From assembly GCF_028595285.1 (NCBI RefSeq), contig NZ_JAQQXQ010000007.1, positions 62,001-126,000 on the forward strand: a stretch of DNA of 64,000 bases, given 5' to 3'. The DNA is from Erythrobacter fulvus (GTDB lineage: Bacteria; Pseudomonadota; Alphaproteobacteria; Sphingomonadales; Sphingomonadaceae). The notes below the pieces were generated by a model. The model was given only the letters and a program-made list of their open reading frames with translations. It was not told where the DNA came from and did not search any database. The translations under genes and the position numbers were made by a program. Each line of letters opens with the position of its first letter. The first letter of the stretch is position 1. This document shows, piece after piece, positions 26,722 through 34,722 of this stretch.

Positions 26722-26991
26722 TTATTCGGCTGCTTCGGCCATCGCGTCTACGGACACGTATTTGCGGCCAAGCTTACCCGAGTGGAATCGCACCACGCCT
26801 GCGTCGAGCGCATAGAGGGTGTGATCCTTGCCCATACCGACGTTGACGCCGGGATAGACGCGGGTGCCACGCTGGCGAATAATAATGTTGCCGCCGATCA
26901 CTTCCTGACCGCCGAACTTCTTCACGCCCAAGCGACGACCGGCCGAATCACGACCGTTACGCGACGAACCGCCTGCTTTCTTGTGTGCCAT
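26722..26991 (-). CDS. rpmA: 50S ribosomal protein L27
   Basis: Ribosomal protein of 89 aa at the peptidyl-transferase region of the large subunit. The N-terminus [15 protein letters not shown] and the [16 protein letters not shown] block are diagnostic. It has no N-terminal extension of the type that needs proteolysis in Firmicutes. It follows rplU after 15 bp in the usual L21-L27 operon. Confidence 0.98.
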   Translation of the reverse strand: MAHKKAGGSSRNGRDSAGRRLGVKKFGGQEVIGGNIIIRQRGTRVYPGVNVGMGKDHTLYALDAGVVRFHSGKLGRKYVSVDAMAEAAE

Positions 26992-27006
26992 GGCTCAGCG
27001 AACTCC

Positions 27007-27384
27007 TTATTCGGCCGAGGCGGCGGCTTCGGCCGGCGCTTCGGTCTTGGTCTTCTTGGCGGCGGCCTTCTTGGCAGCCGGCTTGCCTTCGTCCACGGCG
27101 GTGATGCGCAGCAGGGTCATCTGCTGACGGTGGCCGTTCTTGCGGCGATAATTGTGACGGCGACGCTTCTTGAATACGACCACCTTCTCGCTCTTCGCCT
27201 GGGCGATGATTTCCGCCGAGACGGTCACCTTCGCGGCGTCGGCAAGGGTTTCGCCCTCACCGGCCAGCAGGACATCGCCCAGCGTAATCGTGTCGCCGGC
27301 TTCGCCTGCGAGCTTTTCAACGGCAATCTTGTCTCCGGCGGCAACCCGATACTGCTTGCCGCCAGTGCGCACTACAGCGAACAT
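27007..27384 (-). CDS. rplU: 50S ribosomal protein L21
   Basis: Large-subunit protein of 125 aa that binds 23S rRNA. The start [14 protein letters not shown] and the [17 protein letters not shown] block are typical. The C-terminus is an Ala/Lys/Glu-rich tail of about 25 residues, common in alphaproteobacteria. ATG 27384 is the family start; the frame is open upstream without conservation. A sigma70-like promoter lies about 110 bp upstream. Confidence 0.97.
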   Translation of the reverse strand: MFAVVRTGGKQYRVAAGDKIAVEKLAGEAGDTITLGDVLLAGEGETLADAAKVTVSAEIIAQAKSEKVVVFKKRRRHNYRRKNGHRQQMTLLRITAVDEGKPAAKKAAAKKTKTEAPAEAAASAE

Positions 27385-27491
27385 GGCTTTATACTCTCGT
27401 GTCTGTGCTGTGTCCGGAAGAGCGTGGCGCACCATGCCAACCAGACAGCAATGCGGAAGCGGCGAGAATGCTGCCTCCGGAAAGATGGGTG

Positions 27492-27520
27492 CCGTTAGGG
27501 GAAAGGTGCGGCCAAGTCAA
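27492..27520 (-). promoter_or_regulatory. Sigma70-type promoter candidate for rplU-rpmA
   Basis: On the minus strand a TTGACT -35 hexamer (27520-27515) is followed after exactly 17 bp by TAACGG (27497-27492). The -35 is strong and the -10 weak. It is about 110 bp upstream of the rplU start, leaving room for a leader. Confidence 0.45.
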
Positions 27521-27607
27521 CGGCTCCGCGCGGCAAAAATCGCGTTTGGCCTTTCCGACACTTGGCTTTGCCATTGGCGGACAGCGTGGTAACGGGTGCC
27601 GGGGTCT

Positions 27608-28111
27608 ATGATGCTTGTGCGACGGAAAATCTATCTGCTGCTGCCGCTGACCGCAGGCCTGTGTGCTTGTGCGGGCGACGATGCGCGCTATCCCTCGCTT
27701 TCGATGCGTCCGTTTGAGACGGCATCCCCGGCGAGCCAGCCCACCACTCCCCCCGCACCGGCCCCTGACGTTGCCGATGCCGCGACGATCGCCGCGCTGG
27801 TCGAACGCGCAACGCTATCCCACGAAGGCTTCACCCGGCAGGAACCCGGTGCCGCGCGGCTGGCGCGGGCTGCCGCCGGCCAGCCGATCGAAAGCGACGC
27901 CCGCGGTGCCGCGCTGGTGGCCATGGCCGATCTTGCCGCCCAGCGCGCCGCAACCTCGGGCGCGCTCGCCGATCTCGACCTGCTGGCCGCCCGGGCCTCC
28001 ACCACCTTTGCCCCGGTCAACGAGATCGACACCGCGCGCAAACAGGTTGCCGTTCTGGTGAGCAGCGAGGACGCGGCTATCGCGCGTTTGTGGGAGACGA
28101 TGGGACAATGA
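27608..28111 (+). CDS. Hypothetical lipoprotein upstream of an Fnr-type regulator
   Basis: Protein of 167 aa with a basic, hydrophobic N-terminus and a lipobox-like GLCAC near residues 18-22, so a lipoprotein. A proline-rich linker follows (residues 40-55), then an alanine-rich helical domain with paired helices around 60-165. No family recognised. ATG 27608 is taken; ATG 27611 and GTG 27596 are in frame. It overlaps the downstream regulator gene by ATGA, so the two are translationally coupled. Confidence 0.65.
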   Translation: MMLVRRKIYLLLPLTAGLCACAGDDARYPSLSMRPFETASPASQPTTPPAPAPDVADAATIAALVERATLSHEGFTRQEPGAARLARAAAGQPIESDARGAALVAMADLAAQRAATSGALADLDLLAARASTTFAPVNEIDTARKQVAVLVSSEDAAIARLWETMGQ

Positions 28112-28797
28112 ACCTTGCCTGCAGCACCTGTCCGGTCAAGGAAACCGCCGCCTGCGCCGTGCTGACGCCCGAAGAACGCGACGCGATGGCGGCCGCCGGC
28201 CGGACGCGCACGCTCAAGCGCGGCGAGATGCTGTTCGCCGCGGGGGACGAGGATGCCGCATGCGCGACCTTGCTGACCGGGGCGCTCAAGGTCTCGGCAA
28301 TCGACGCCGATGGCAACGAGCAGATCCTGGCACTTGTCCATCCCGCCGGATTTATCGGCGAGCTGTTCGCGCCTTTCGCGCACCATGACGTGGTGGCGCT
28401 GACCGATAGCCGGCTGTGCACCTTCGCCAAGCGCGACATCGAACGCGCGATCGAGGATTATCCCGCACTTGCCCGTGCGCTGCTGCGTCGCAGTCAGGCC
28501 GATCTGCTGGCGACGCGCACGCTGCTTGAACTCACCGGCCATGCCAGCGCCGAGGCGCGCCTTGCCGCGCTGCTGCACGATTTCGCTGCCGCTGCGAGCG
28601 ACAGCTCATGCCATCTGGCCCAGCGCTTCGATCTTCCGCTCACGCGCGGCGAGATTGCCAACATGCTCGGCCTCACGATCGAAACCGTCAGCCGCAAGAT
28701 CGGCGAGCTGGAGGATACCGGCGCAATCCAGCGCGAAGGCAAGCGCGGCATCATCATCCGCGATGCAGACCTGCTGCAAGAAATTTCGGGGCGGTAA
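28108..28797 (+). CDS. Crp/Fnr family regulator with FNR-like cysteine cluster
   Basis: Transcription factor of 229 aa: N-terminal cysteine segment, cyclic-nucleotide-binding-type beta roll, dimerisation helix, and C-terminal helix-turn-helix (LTRGEIANMLGLTIETVSRKIGELE is the region, with the FNR-type E..SR recognition pattern). The cysteines C5, C8 and C16, plus one in SRLCTFAKRD at about 109, match the spacing expected for the oxygen-labile [4Fe-4S] cluster of FNR/FnrL. It starts at ATG 28108 inside the preceding lipoprotein stop. A perfect FNR box lies 540 bp downstream in front of a divergently placed membrane-protein operon. Confidence 0.88.
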   Translation: MNLACSTCPVKETAACAVLTPEERDAMAAAGRTRTLKRGEMLFAAGDEDAACATLLTGALKVSAIDADGNEQILALVHPAGFIGELFAPFAHHDVVALTDSRLCTFAKRDIERAIEDYPALARALLRRSQADLLATRTLLELTGHASAEARLAALLHDFAAAASDSSCHLAQRFDLPLTRGEIANMLGLTIETVSRKIGELEDTGAIQREGKRGIIIRDADLLQEISGR

Positions 28798-28843
28798 GCC
28801 CGAAGCCACCGCCCCGCAGTCGGGGAGTTTAATTCTGCACCGG

Positions 28844-29281
28844 TCAGGTGACGATCGCGGCGATAGTCACCACCGCCAGACCCCACAGCACCAGCAGCAC
28901 CGGCAAGATCAGCATCTGCGTTGCCGCATCACGCGGATGCAGCGGGCCGGTATTGGTCATGATGCCCTTCACCTCGAACTCGCCGAGCGTCTCGGGGCTG
29001 CTGTCATTGCCACGGAAGCGGGTCCAGACAGTGGGGATGCCGAAGAACATCACCAGAAACAGTCCGATCACCGCCATCGGTACGATCAGCAGAGGGCTGG
29101 CGAACGCGGTTACGGTGATCACCAGAAAGCCGGCATAACAAGCCGCCATGGCCGCGTAGAACACCGTGGGCAGGCCGAAATTGCGATCAACCTCGACCTG
29201 ATGCCGGACGGGCTGCGTTTCGGGCTGGTCGACAATGCGTGCATCGCCGCGCGCGATAAGATCATGGACGATATGGCTCAT
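28844..29281 (-). CDS. Small membrane protein under a predicted FNR promoter
   Basis: Protein of 145 aa with two central hydrophobic helices (about residues 38-60 and 62-84) and a third near the C-terminus (122-144). A short soluble loop carries VWTRFRGND and a conserved-looking GIMTNTGPLHPRDAATQMLILP. Family not recognised. A strong AGGAGG ribosome-binding site precedes ATG 29281. The promoter region holds a perfect FNR box and a GATAAT -10, so it is probably induced at low oxygen. A role in respiration is plausible from regulation only. Confidence 0.75.
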   Translation of the reverse strand: MSHIVHDLIARGDARIVDQPETQPVRHQVEVDRNFGLPTVFYAAMAACYAGFLVITVTAFASPLLIVPMAVIGLFLVMFFGIPTVWTRFRGNDSSPETLGEFEVKGIMTNTGPLHPRDAATQMLILPVLLVLWGLAVVTIAAIVT

Positions 29282-29309
29282 GGGTGATCCTCCTCTTGTG
29301 AAGAGAAGG

Positions 29310-29349
29310 ATTATCCGGGCGCACCCCGGCGTGCCTTGATCCGGATCAA
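29310..29349 (-). promoter_or_regulatory. FNR box and class II promoter
   Basis: TTGAT (29336-29340), CCGG, ATCAA (29345-29349) is a perfect match to the FNR/FixK consensus. On the minus strand a GATAAT -10 hexamer lies at 29315-29310. The predicted start of transcription near 29302 puts the box centre at about -40.5 to -41.5, the class II activation position. The target is the membrane-protein gene starting at 29281. Confidence 0.85.
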
Positions 29350-29356
29350 ATGCGCC

Positions 29357-29797
29357 CTACCAGCGGGCAAGATCGCTGTGGTCCTGATCGCGCGGTTCGA
29401 TCCAGTGCCATTCGCCGACCCGCTTTTCGCGTTTCCAGAACCATGCCGCGCTTTTCAGGTGGTCCATGCAGAAATCGACCGCGTCGATCGCGTCGCGGCG
29501 GTGAAGCGCGGCAGCGGACACACACACAATCGGCTCGCCCGGGCGCATCAGGCCGACGCGGTGGACCATCAGGAGCCCCATCAGGCTGAAGCGGGCAAAG
29601 GCACGGTCGGCCAGGCCGTGCATCCCCGGCAGGGTGAGCGGTTCGTAGTGCGAGAGTTCGAGCGCCTCGACGCCGGTGTCGGAGCGCACCTCGCCCACAA
29701 AGGTGCACACCCCGCCCATCCCCTTGTTAGCCTGAGTAAAGGGACCGATCAGCAAGCCCGGAAGGAACATCTGATCGAGCAGGCGGATATCGCGCAT
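29357..29797 (-). CDS. moaE: Molybdopterin synthase catalytic subunit
   Basis: Large subunit of molybdopterin synthase, which puts two sulfurs from MoaD thiocarboxylate onto precursor Z. Length is 146 aa. Typical segments are GGVCTFVGEVR, LELSHYEPL, the HRVG block, and the lysine-containing FCMDHLKSAAWFWKRE. ATG 29797 is used; an in-frame GTG at 29815, 5 bp after the moaD stop, is an equally possible start. It ends the moaA-moaD-moaE series. Confidence 0.93.
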   Translation of the reverse strand: MRDIRLLDQMFLPGLLIGPFTQANKGMGGVCTFVGEVRSDTGVEALELSHYEPLTLPGMHGLADRAFARFSLMGLLMVHRVGLMRPGEPIVCVSAAALHRRDAIDAVDFCMDHLKSAAWFWKREKRVGEWHWIEPRDQDHSDLARW

Positions 29798-29819
29798 CGG
29801 CGGACGGGCAGACACGGAC

Positions 29820-30059
29820 TCAGCCGCCCGATACGGGAGGCAGCAGCGCGATTTCGGCGCCGTCCCCTGCGTGCAAATCGGTCTTCTCGGCCAGCAGCAC
29901 ACCGTTGACGGCAATGCGGTTGCGCGAATTCTTTACTGCCTCGGCCAGCGCAGGCGGCAGCGCGGCCTGGAGGCCTGCCCAGTCGAGCGGTGCGGGCAGT
30001 GACAACGTCGGCGCGCCGCCAAGGTCAGCCAGTCTGCCCAGCAGGACGACTGTGATCAC
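29820..30059 (-). CDS. moaD: Molybdopterin synthase sulfur carrier subunit
   Basis: Ubiquitin-fold sulfur carrier of 79 aa ending in the essential Gly-Gly (PPVSGG) that becomes a thiocarboxylate. The start is GTG 30059, one base after the moaA stop. It works with MoaE encoded next. Confidence 0.94.
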   Translation of the reverse strand: MITVVLLGRLADLGGAPTLSLPAPLDWAGLQAALPPALAEAVKNSRNRIAVNGVLLAEKTDLHAGDGAEIALLPPVSGG

Positions 30060-30060
30060 C

Positions 30061-31128
30061 TCAGCCCCCCGTCATCGACATATGGCGCGGCACGGCTGGT
30101 GCGGCGCCGCGTGCGTCCATGCGGAAATGGTGCTTTTCAGGCTTGATCCGAAGCGCCTCGTCCAGCGCGGCGGCAAGATTGGCCTCCGGCGCGTCCGAGC
30201 GGAGCGCAGCGCGCAGATCTACCCGCTCGCCCCCGCCAAGGCAGGGGTAAAGCTGGCCTGTCGCGGTGACACGCAGGCGGTTGCACCCGGCGCAGAAATT
30301 GTTGGTGTGCGGGGTGATGAAGCCCAGCCGCCCTCCGGTTTCGGCCACGTCGACGTAACGCGACGGGCCGCCGGTGACATAGCTGCTTTCATTGAGGGTC
30401 CAGCGCTGCTCAAGCTGGGCGCGCACATCATTGAGCGGCAGATATTGGTCGAGCCGCTCCTCTTCGACATCGCCCAGCGGCATGACCTCAATCAGGGTCA
30501 CGTCGTGGCCCTGTGCATGGCCCCATGCGATCAGGTCTGGCAGTTCCTCCTCGTTGACGCCCTTCAACGCCACCGCGTTAAGCTTGACCCGCAGGCCCGC
30601 AGCCTTGGCCGCCGCGATCCCTTCAAGCACCTGCGGCAGCATATCGCGACGGGTCAGATCGGCGAATTTCGCGCGGTCGAGCGTGTCGAGCGAGACATTC
30701 ACCCGCTTCACCCCGGCCTTTGCCAAAGCGTCGGCGTGGGTGGCCAGCTGGGTGGCATTGGTGGTCAGCGTCAGTTCCGCCAGATCATGGCCCAGCCTGC
30801 GCCCCAGCGCGGTGAACAGGTCGATAATATCGCGCCGCACCAGCGGCTCTCCGCCGGTGATGCGGATCTTTGTGACACCGCGGGCGATGAAGCCGGTGGC
30901 AAGATCGTACAGTTCTTCCAGCGTCAGCACGTCCTTCTTGGGCAGGAAGGTCATGCGTTCGGGCATGCAGTAGGAACAGCGCAGGTCGCAGCGGTCGGTG
31001 ACCGAAAGACGCAGATAGGTGATCCGGCGTTGGAAGGCGTCGACCAGCGGCGGCGGGGCCTCGGCCGGATCGCGCAGCACGATCAGGTCAGGCTTGCGGG
31101 GAGAGGCTGTCTGCACATTGTCATTCAT
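30061..31128 (-). CDS. moaA: GTP 3',8-cyclase
   Basis: Radical SAM enzyme that starts molybdenum cofactor synthesis from GTP. The N-terminal cluster ligands are C47, C51 and C54 in CDLRCSYC. The C-terminal second cluster is in FCAGCNRLRVTATGQLYPC, and the protein ends in the conserved Gly-Gly tail needed for activity. Length 355 aa is slightly long because of a 30-residue N-terminal extension. It overlaps the preceding Rossmann-like gene by 8 bp and precedes moaD by one base. Confidence 0.97.
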   Translation of the reverse strand: MNDNVQTASPRKPDLIVLRDPAEAPPPLVDAFQRRITYLRLSVTDRCDLRCSYCMPERMTFLPKKDVLTLEELYDLATGFIARGVTKIRITGGEPLVRRDIIDLFTALGRRLGHDLAELTLTTNATQLATHADALAKAGVKRVNVSLDTLDRAKFADLTRRDMLPQVLEGIAAAKAAGLRVKLNAVALKGVNEEELPDLIAWGHAQGHDVTLIEVMPLGDVEEERLDQYLPLNDVRAQLEQRWTLNESSYVTGGPSRYVDVAETGGRLGFITPHTNNFCAGCNRLRVTATGQLYPCLGGGERVDLRAALRSDAPEANLAAALDEALRIKPEKHHFRMDARGAAPAVPRHMSMTGG

Positions 31129-31438
31129 GACACGGGAGATACTGTCCTGTCACCCCCGGCGCATCTGCCAAAAAGCGCAGCGTCTCTTCCCGCATCTCAC
31201 CCGGGACCCCGGCAACAATATTGACCCGCTTGGGCGCCGCCTCGCGCGCCAGATCTCGCGCCAGCGCCAGCCGCCAGTCGCGGTGATCGTGCCCGGCGGG
31301 CGGTAGAATGATGGCAAGTGCGGTGCAATCGGGCTGCGCCAGCAGCGCGCGAGCAGCTTCGAGGTGGAAGGCCATGAACGCGCCCGCCGAATCGAGCGGG
31401 GCATCAGGCAGCAGGCCGACCTCGATCTGCCGCATCAT
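31121..31438 (-). CDS. Small Rossmann-fold-like protein of unknown function
   Basis: Protein of 105 aa between folB and moaA, overlapping moaA by 8 bp and starting 4 bp after the folB stop. Alternating strand-helix pattern: QIEVGLLPDAP, ALAIILPP, RVNIVAGV. I recognise no catalytic motif. Two adjacent ATGs (31438, 31435) can serve as start. The tight coupling with pterin and molybdopterin genes suggests a supporting role there, but this is inference from position. Confidence 0.65.
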   Translation of the reverse strand: MMRQIEVGLLPDAPLDSAGAFMAFHLEAARALLAQPDCTALAIILPPAGHDHRDWRLALARDLAREAAPKRVNIVAGVPGEMREETLRFLADAPGVTGQYLPCHE

Positions 31439-31442
31439 TGCC

Positions 31443-31829
31443 TCACGCTCCGTGATCGCCCGGACGTTCGCGGTGAAGAGTGATGCCGATCTGCTCGCCT
31501 GCTTCGGCAATCGCCAGCTTGACGATCTTCACTGTCACCGCCTGAACCTTCGCGTCCTGTACGAACAGCGTCTGACAGATGTGATCGGCCACCGCCTCGA
31601 TCAGCTTGAAATGCACCCCAGCAGGCAAGCCTTCGGAAGCGGCAAATTTGAGGTCCATGTAGTTTTTCGACGCATCCAGCGGCGTGTCGGGATCATAGCG
31701 ATCCGCCACGGCGTAGCGCGCCGCGATCGAAATGCGCAGCGGCTGCGGCTTACCGGTCTCCTCGGAATAGATGCCGGTCAGGACATCGACCACGAGATCG
31801 TTGACTTCGAGAATGAGCGAATCGGTCAT
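31443..31829 (-). CDS. folB: Dihydroneopterin aldolase-like protein
   Basis: Folate-pathway enzyme family converting dihydroneopterin to 6-hydroxymethyl-dihydropterin. The 128-aa sequence shows the family core GIYSEETGKPQPLRISI near residue 19, the LIEAVADHICQ helix, and the C-terminal KIVKLAIAEAGEQIGI segment holding the conserved lysine. ATG 31829 is chosen over upstream in-frame codons because homology starts there. It sits in a minus-strand run between a methyltransferase and the moa genes. Confidence 0.85.
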   Translation of the reverse strand: MTDSLILEVNDLVVDVLTGIYSEETGKPQPLRISIAARYAVADRYDPDTPLDASKNYMDLKFAASEGLPAGVHFKLIEAVADHICQTLFVQDAKVQAVTVKIVKLAIAEAGEQIGITLHRERPGDHGA

Positions 31830-31840
31830 GGCGGCGGGCC

Positions 31841-32731
31841 TTAGCGCGGATTGGACCAACGCGCGAAGATTGCCGTCGGGAGCAGCCTGCCCCCCTCGCC
31901 TTCTTCACGCACAGCAAGGTCGCCATGCTCGATCTGGCCGGGCAAGTACGCCAGTGCCTCTTCCAGCAGGCCGGCAATCGCAAGGCTGCTCATCCGCACG
32001 GCATAGACGGTGAGGAAAAGGAAGCGGCTATCGCTGTCGAGCAGCTTTGCGCAATCGCCGACAAGGCCCGGAAGATGCTCCTCAAGCCGCCACACTTCGC
32101 CATCCGGCCCTCGACCGAACTTGGGCGGATCGAGGATAATTCCGTCATAGCGCCGCCCGCGCCGCACCTCGCGTGCGGTGAATTTGGCGGCATCGTCGGT
32201 CAGCCAGCGGATCGGGCGATCGGTCATGCCCGACAAGGCCGCGTTTTCACGCGCCTGCGCGACCGATTTCTTGGAAGCGTCGACATGCGTTACCCGTCCA
32301 TGACGCGACAGGGCGAGCGTGCCGAGGCCGGTATAGCCGAACAGGTTGAGCGCCTCTGCCTCGGTCATCCCGTCAAGCTGGGCGCGCATCCATTCCCACA
32401 CCGGGGCCATGTCCGGAAAGAATTGGAGGTGGCGGAACGGGGTCGGGCGCGCATTGAAGCGCACATCGTCCCATGCCAGATCCCAGCCTTCGTCGGGCAG
32501 GCTTTGCGCGAAATGCCAGCGTCCCCCGCCGTCTTCGTCGGAACCGGGAATGAATTCGCCCGCCGCGGGCCAGTCGGCCATGCGGGGCTGCCACAAGGCC
32601 TGCGGTTCCGGGCGGATGAAGCTATAGGGGCCGAAGGCTTCCCACTTACGCCCCGCCCCGCTGTCGATCAGACGATAGGAATCCCAACCGGTGCATTCCA
32701 TCACCAGCGGTTGCTGGACGAGGTCCGCCAT
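31841..32731 (-). CDS. Class I SAM-dependent methyltransferase, RlmI/RlmK-like
   Basis: Methyltransferase of 296 aa related to the COG1092 family of rRNA cytosine and guanine methyltransferases. The SAM motif I region is ALNLFGYTGLGTLAL around residue 128, the acidic second motif is VTHVDASKKSV, and the DPPKFGRG motif IV sits near 200. No N-terminal PUA domain is apparent, unlike RlmI, so the rRNA target is uncertain. Its ATG overlaps the thrC stop by one base (TGATG), indicating coupling. Confidence 0.85.
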   Translation of the reverse strand: MADLVQQPLVMECTGWDSYRLIDSGAGRKWEAFGPYSFIRPEPQALWQPRMADWPAAGEFIPGSDEDGGGRWHFAQSLPDEGWDLAWDDVRFNARPTPFRHLQFFPDMAPVWEWMRAQLDGMTEAEALNLFGYTGLGTLALSRHGRVTHVDASKKSVAQARENAALSGMTDRPIRWLTDDAAKFTAREVRRGRRYDGIILDPPKFGRGPDGEVWRLEEHLPGLVGDCAKLLDSDSRFLFLTVYAVRMSSLAIAGLLEEALAYLPGQIEHGDLAVREEGEGGRLLPTAIFARWSNPR

Positions 32732-34149
32732 CAGGCCTCACCGGAAGCTGCGGCATGCGAGAGCACATAATCGCGCGTGGTCGCATAATCGCCCGCCAGT
32801 TCGACATAGCTTTCCTCGCGTCCGAACAGATCGCCGACCCGCGACGGCAGCGCGGGCCGCACGCCGATGGCGCGCTCGACCGCATCGTTGAACTTGGCAG
32901 GATGCGCGGTGGCGAGGGTCACCAGCGGCACCTGCGGCGCAACCACGCCCTCTGCCGCCATGGCTTGCGCCGCGTGAAGCCCGACCCCTGTGTGGGGATC
33001 AATCACCTGCCCGGCATTACGGTAGGCCCATTGCATGGCCCGCGCAGTCTCGGTCTGGTCGGCGCGCGCACTGGTGAACAGCGCCGCCGCGCCTTCGGCC
33101 TGCGCATTGGTCAGCTGCATCGCCTTCGATGCCTCGAAACTGCGCATCTGATCGGCCAGCGCCGCGCCGTCGCGCCCGCCGGCGTCGAACAGCAGACGTT
33201 CGAAGTTGGAGGAGACCTGAATATCCATCGACGGGGTGATCGTCGGCGTGACGCCGCCCGCGGAATAATCCCCGCTCGACAGCGCGCGGTGGAGGATATC
33301 GTTGACATTGGTGGCGACGATAAGCCGCTCCACCGGCAGCCCCATCTTCGCCGCGACATAGCCTGCAAAGACGTCACCGAAATTGCCGGTCGGCACCGAA
33401 TAGGCGACGCTGCGATCCGGTGCGCCAAGCTGGAGAGCGGATGCGAAATAATAGACCACCTGGGCCATCAGGCGCGCCCAGTTGATCGAATTGACCGCGC
33501 CCAGATCGAGCACGCGCGTCACTTCCGGATCGGTGAACATGCGCTTCACATGCGCCTGCGCATCATCGAAGCTGCCCTCGATTGCGAGGTTGTGAACATT
33601 GGGCGCGCGCACCGTCGTCATCTGGCGGCGCTGCACCTCGCTCACCCTGCCCTTGGGGTGGAGCATGAAGATTTCCGCCCGCGTGCCGCCCGCCACCGCA
33701 TGGATCGCAGCCGAGCCGGTGTCACCACTGGTCGCACCGACAATGGTCAGGCGCTGATCGCGGCGTTCAAGGAACAGCTCGAACAGCGCGCCGAGCAATT
33801 GCAGCGCCACATCCTTGAAGGCGAGCGTGGGGCCGTGAAACAGTTCAAGCAGCCAGTGCTGCGCGTCCATCTGCACCAGCGGGGTAACAGCGGCATGGCC
33901 GAAATCGCCGTACACCTTGTGACACAGGCCGAGCAGTTCTTCTTCGGTCAGGCTGCCTGCCACGAAGGGCGCCATGACGCGCGCGGCCAGATCGGGATAG
34001 GAAAGCCCGCGCATGTCGCGGATTTCGGCCTCGCTGAAGCGCGGCCATTCGGCGGGCAGATAGAGGCCGCCGTCGCTGGCGAGACCTGCCAGCGTCACCC
34101 CTTCGAAATCGAGCGCCGGTGCGCTGCCGCGTGTCGAAACGTATTGCAT
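32731..34149 (-). CDS. thrC: Threonine synthase
   Basis: PLP enzyme of 472 aa converting O-phosphohomoserine to threonine. The PLP-binding lysine is K112 in LAFKDVALQ, and the phosphate-binding GATSGDTGSAAIHA block follows. It lies at the end of the cytochrome oxidase assembly series, 12 bp after the SURF1 gene, a linkage common in alphaproteobacteria. Confidence 0.97.
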   Translation of the reverse strand: MQYVSTRGSAPALDFEGVTLAGLASDGGLYLPAEWPRFSEAEIRDMRGLSYPDLAARVMAPFVAGSLTEEELLGLCHKVYGDFGHAAVTPLVQMDAQHWLLELFHGPTLAFKDVALQLLGALFELFLERRDQRLTIVGATSGDTGSAAIHAVAGGTRAEIFMLHPKGRVSEVQRRQMTTVRAPNVHNLAIEGSFDDAQAHVKRMFTDPEVTRVLDLGAVNSINWARLMAQVVYYFASALQLGAPDRSVAYSVPTGNFGDVFAGYVAAKMGLPVERLIVATNVNDILHRALSSGDYSAGGVTPTITPSMDIQVSSNFERLLFDAGGRDGAALADQMRSFEASKAMQLTNAQAEGAAALFTSARADQTETARAMQWAYRNAGQVIDPHTGVGLHAAQAMAAEGVVAPQVPLVTLATAHPAKFNDAVERAIGVRPALPSRVGDLFGREESYVELAGDYATTRDYVLSHAAASGEA

Positions 34150-34161
34150 AGGCGTAGCGGA

Positions 34162-34722
34162 CTAGCTGCGGCGACGCCGCAATGCCAGCACGTAGATTAC
34201 GAGCGCCGTCGCCGCGAAGAAGAACCACTGCACGGCATAAGCCAGGTGGTTGTTGGGCAGATCGCCGGGGTCAGGCTTGGCCATTGGCTGCAATCCGGCG
34301 ACCGCCGGATCGGCAACAAGCCGGGGGCCGGGCGCGATAACGCCTGTCACCTCGCCCCCCTGCCATGCGGTTTTGGCAAGGTCACGGCTGTAACCCAGAT
34401 CAACTGTGACAGCGGCGTCGTCGCTCGTTTTGCAGGTCGCGCGATGCACCCAGCCTTTCTGACCATTCGCCGCCGTGCCTGCCACGGGATCGACCACCGG
34501 CGCGCCCAGACATTCGACAGCGCTGCGACGAAACCAGACATCCGCGCCATCACCCGAGACAGGAAAGACGACGGTCTCCCTCGCACCTGCGGCCGCTTCG
34601 TAGCGTTCAATCAGCACTTCCTTCTCGGCCTTGCGTCCGAGCTGCCACACGCCCAGCCCGATCATCGTGGCGACGGCAGCCAGCACGATGATGGTCGACA
34701 CGATCGGTAGGCGGCGGGTCAT
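34162..34722 (-). CDS. SURF1 family cytochrome oxidase assembly protein
   Basis: Inner-membrane assembly factor for heme a insertion into cytochrome oxidase. The 186-aa protein has one N-terminal helix (PIVSTIIVLAAVATMIGLGVWQLGR region) ending in the typical GxWQLGRK motif, a periplasmic domain, and a C-terminal helix preceded by NNHLAYAVQWF, the diagnostic SURF1 motif. It is shorter than most homologues. Its start overlaps the DUF983 gene by ATGA. Confidence 0.92.
   Translation of the reverse strand: MTRRLPIVSTIIVLAAVATMIGLGVWQLGRKAEKEVLIERYEAAAGARETVVFPVSGDGADVWFRRSAVECLGAPVVDPVAGTAANGQKGWVHRATCKTSDDAAVTVDLGYSRDLAKTAWQGGEVTGVIAPGPRLVADPAVAGLQPMAKPDPGDLPNNHLAYAVQWFFFAATALVIYVLALRRRRS

Noticed and set aside
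29905..31224. 439-codon plus-strand frame opposite moaA-moaD
   Set aside because: Covers several coupled real genes on the minus strand and looks like shadow sequence.
32755..34710. 651-codon plus-strand frame opposite thrC and SURF1
   Set aside because: Antisense frame in GC-rich coding DNA; it spans two real genes on the other strand and has low-complexity His/Arg-rich translation.
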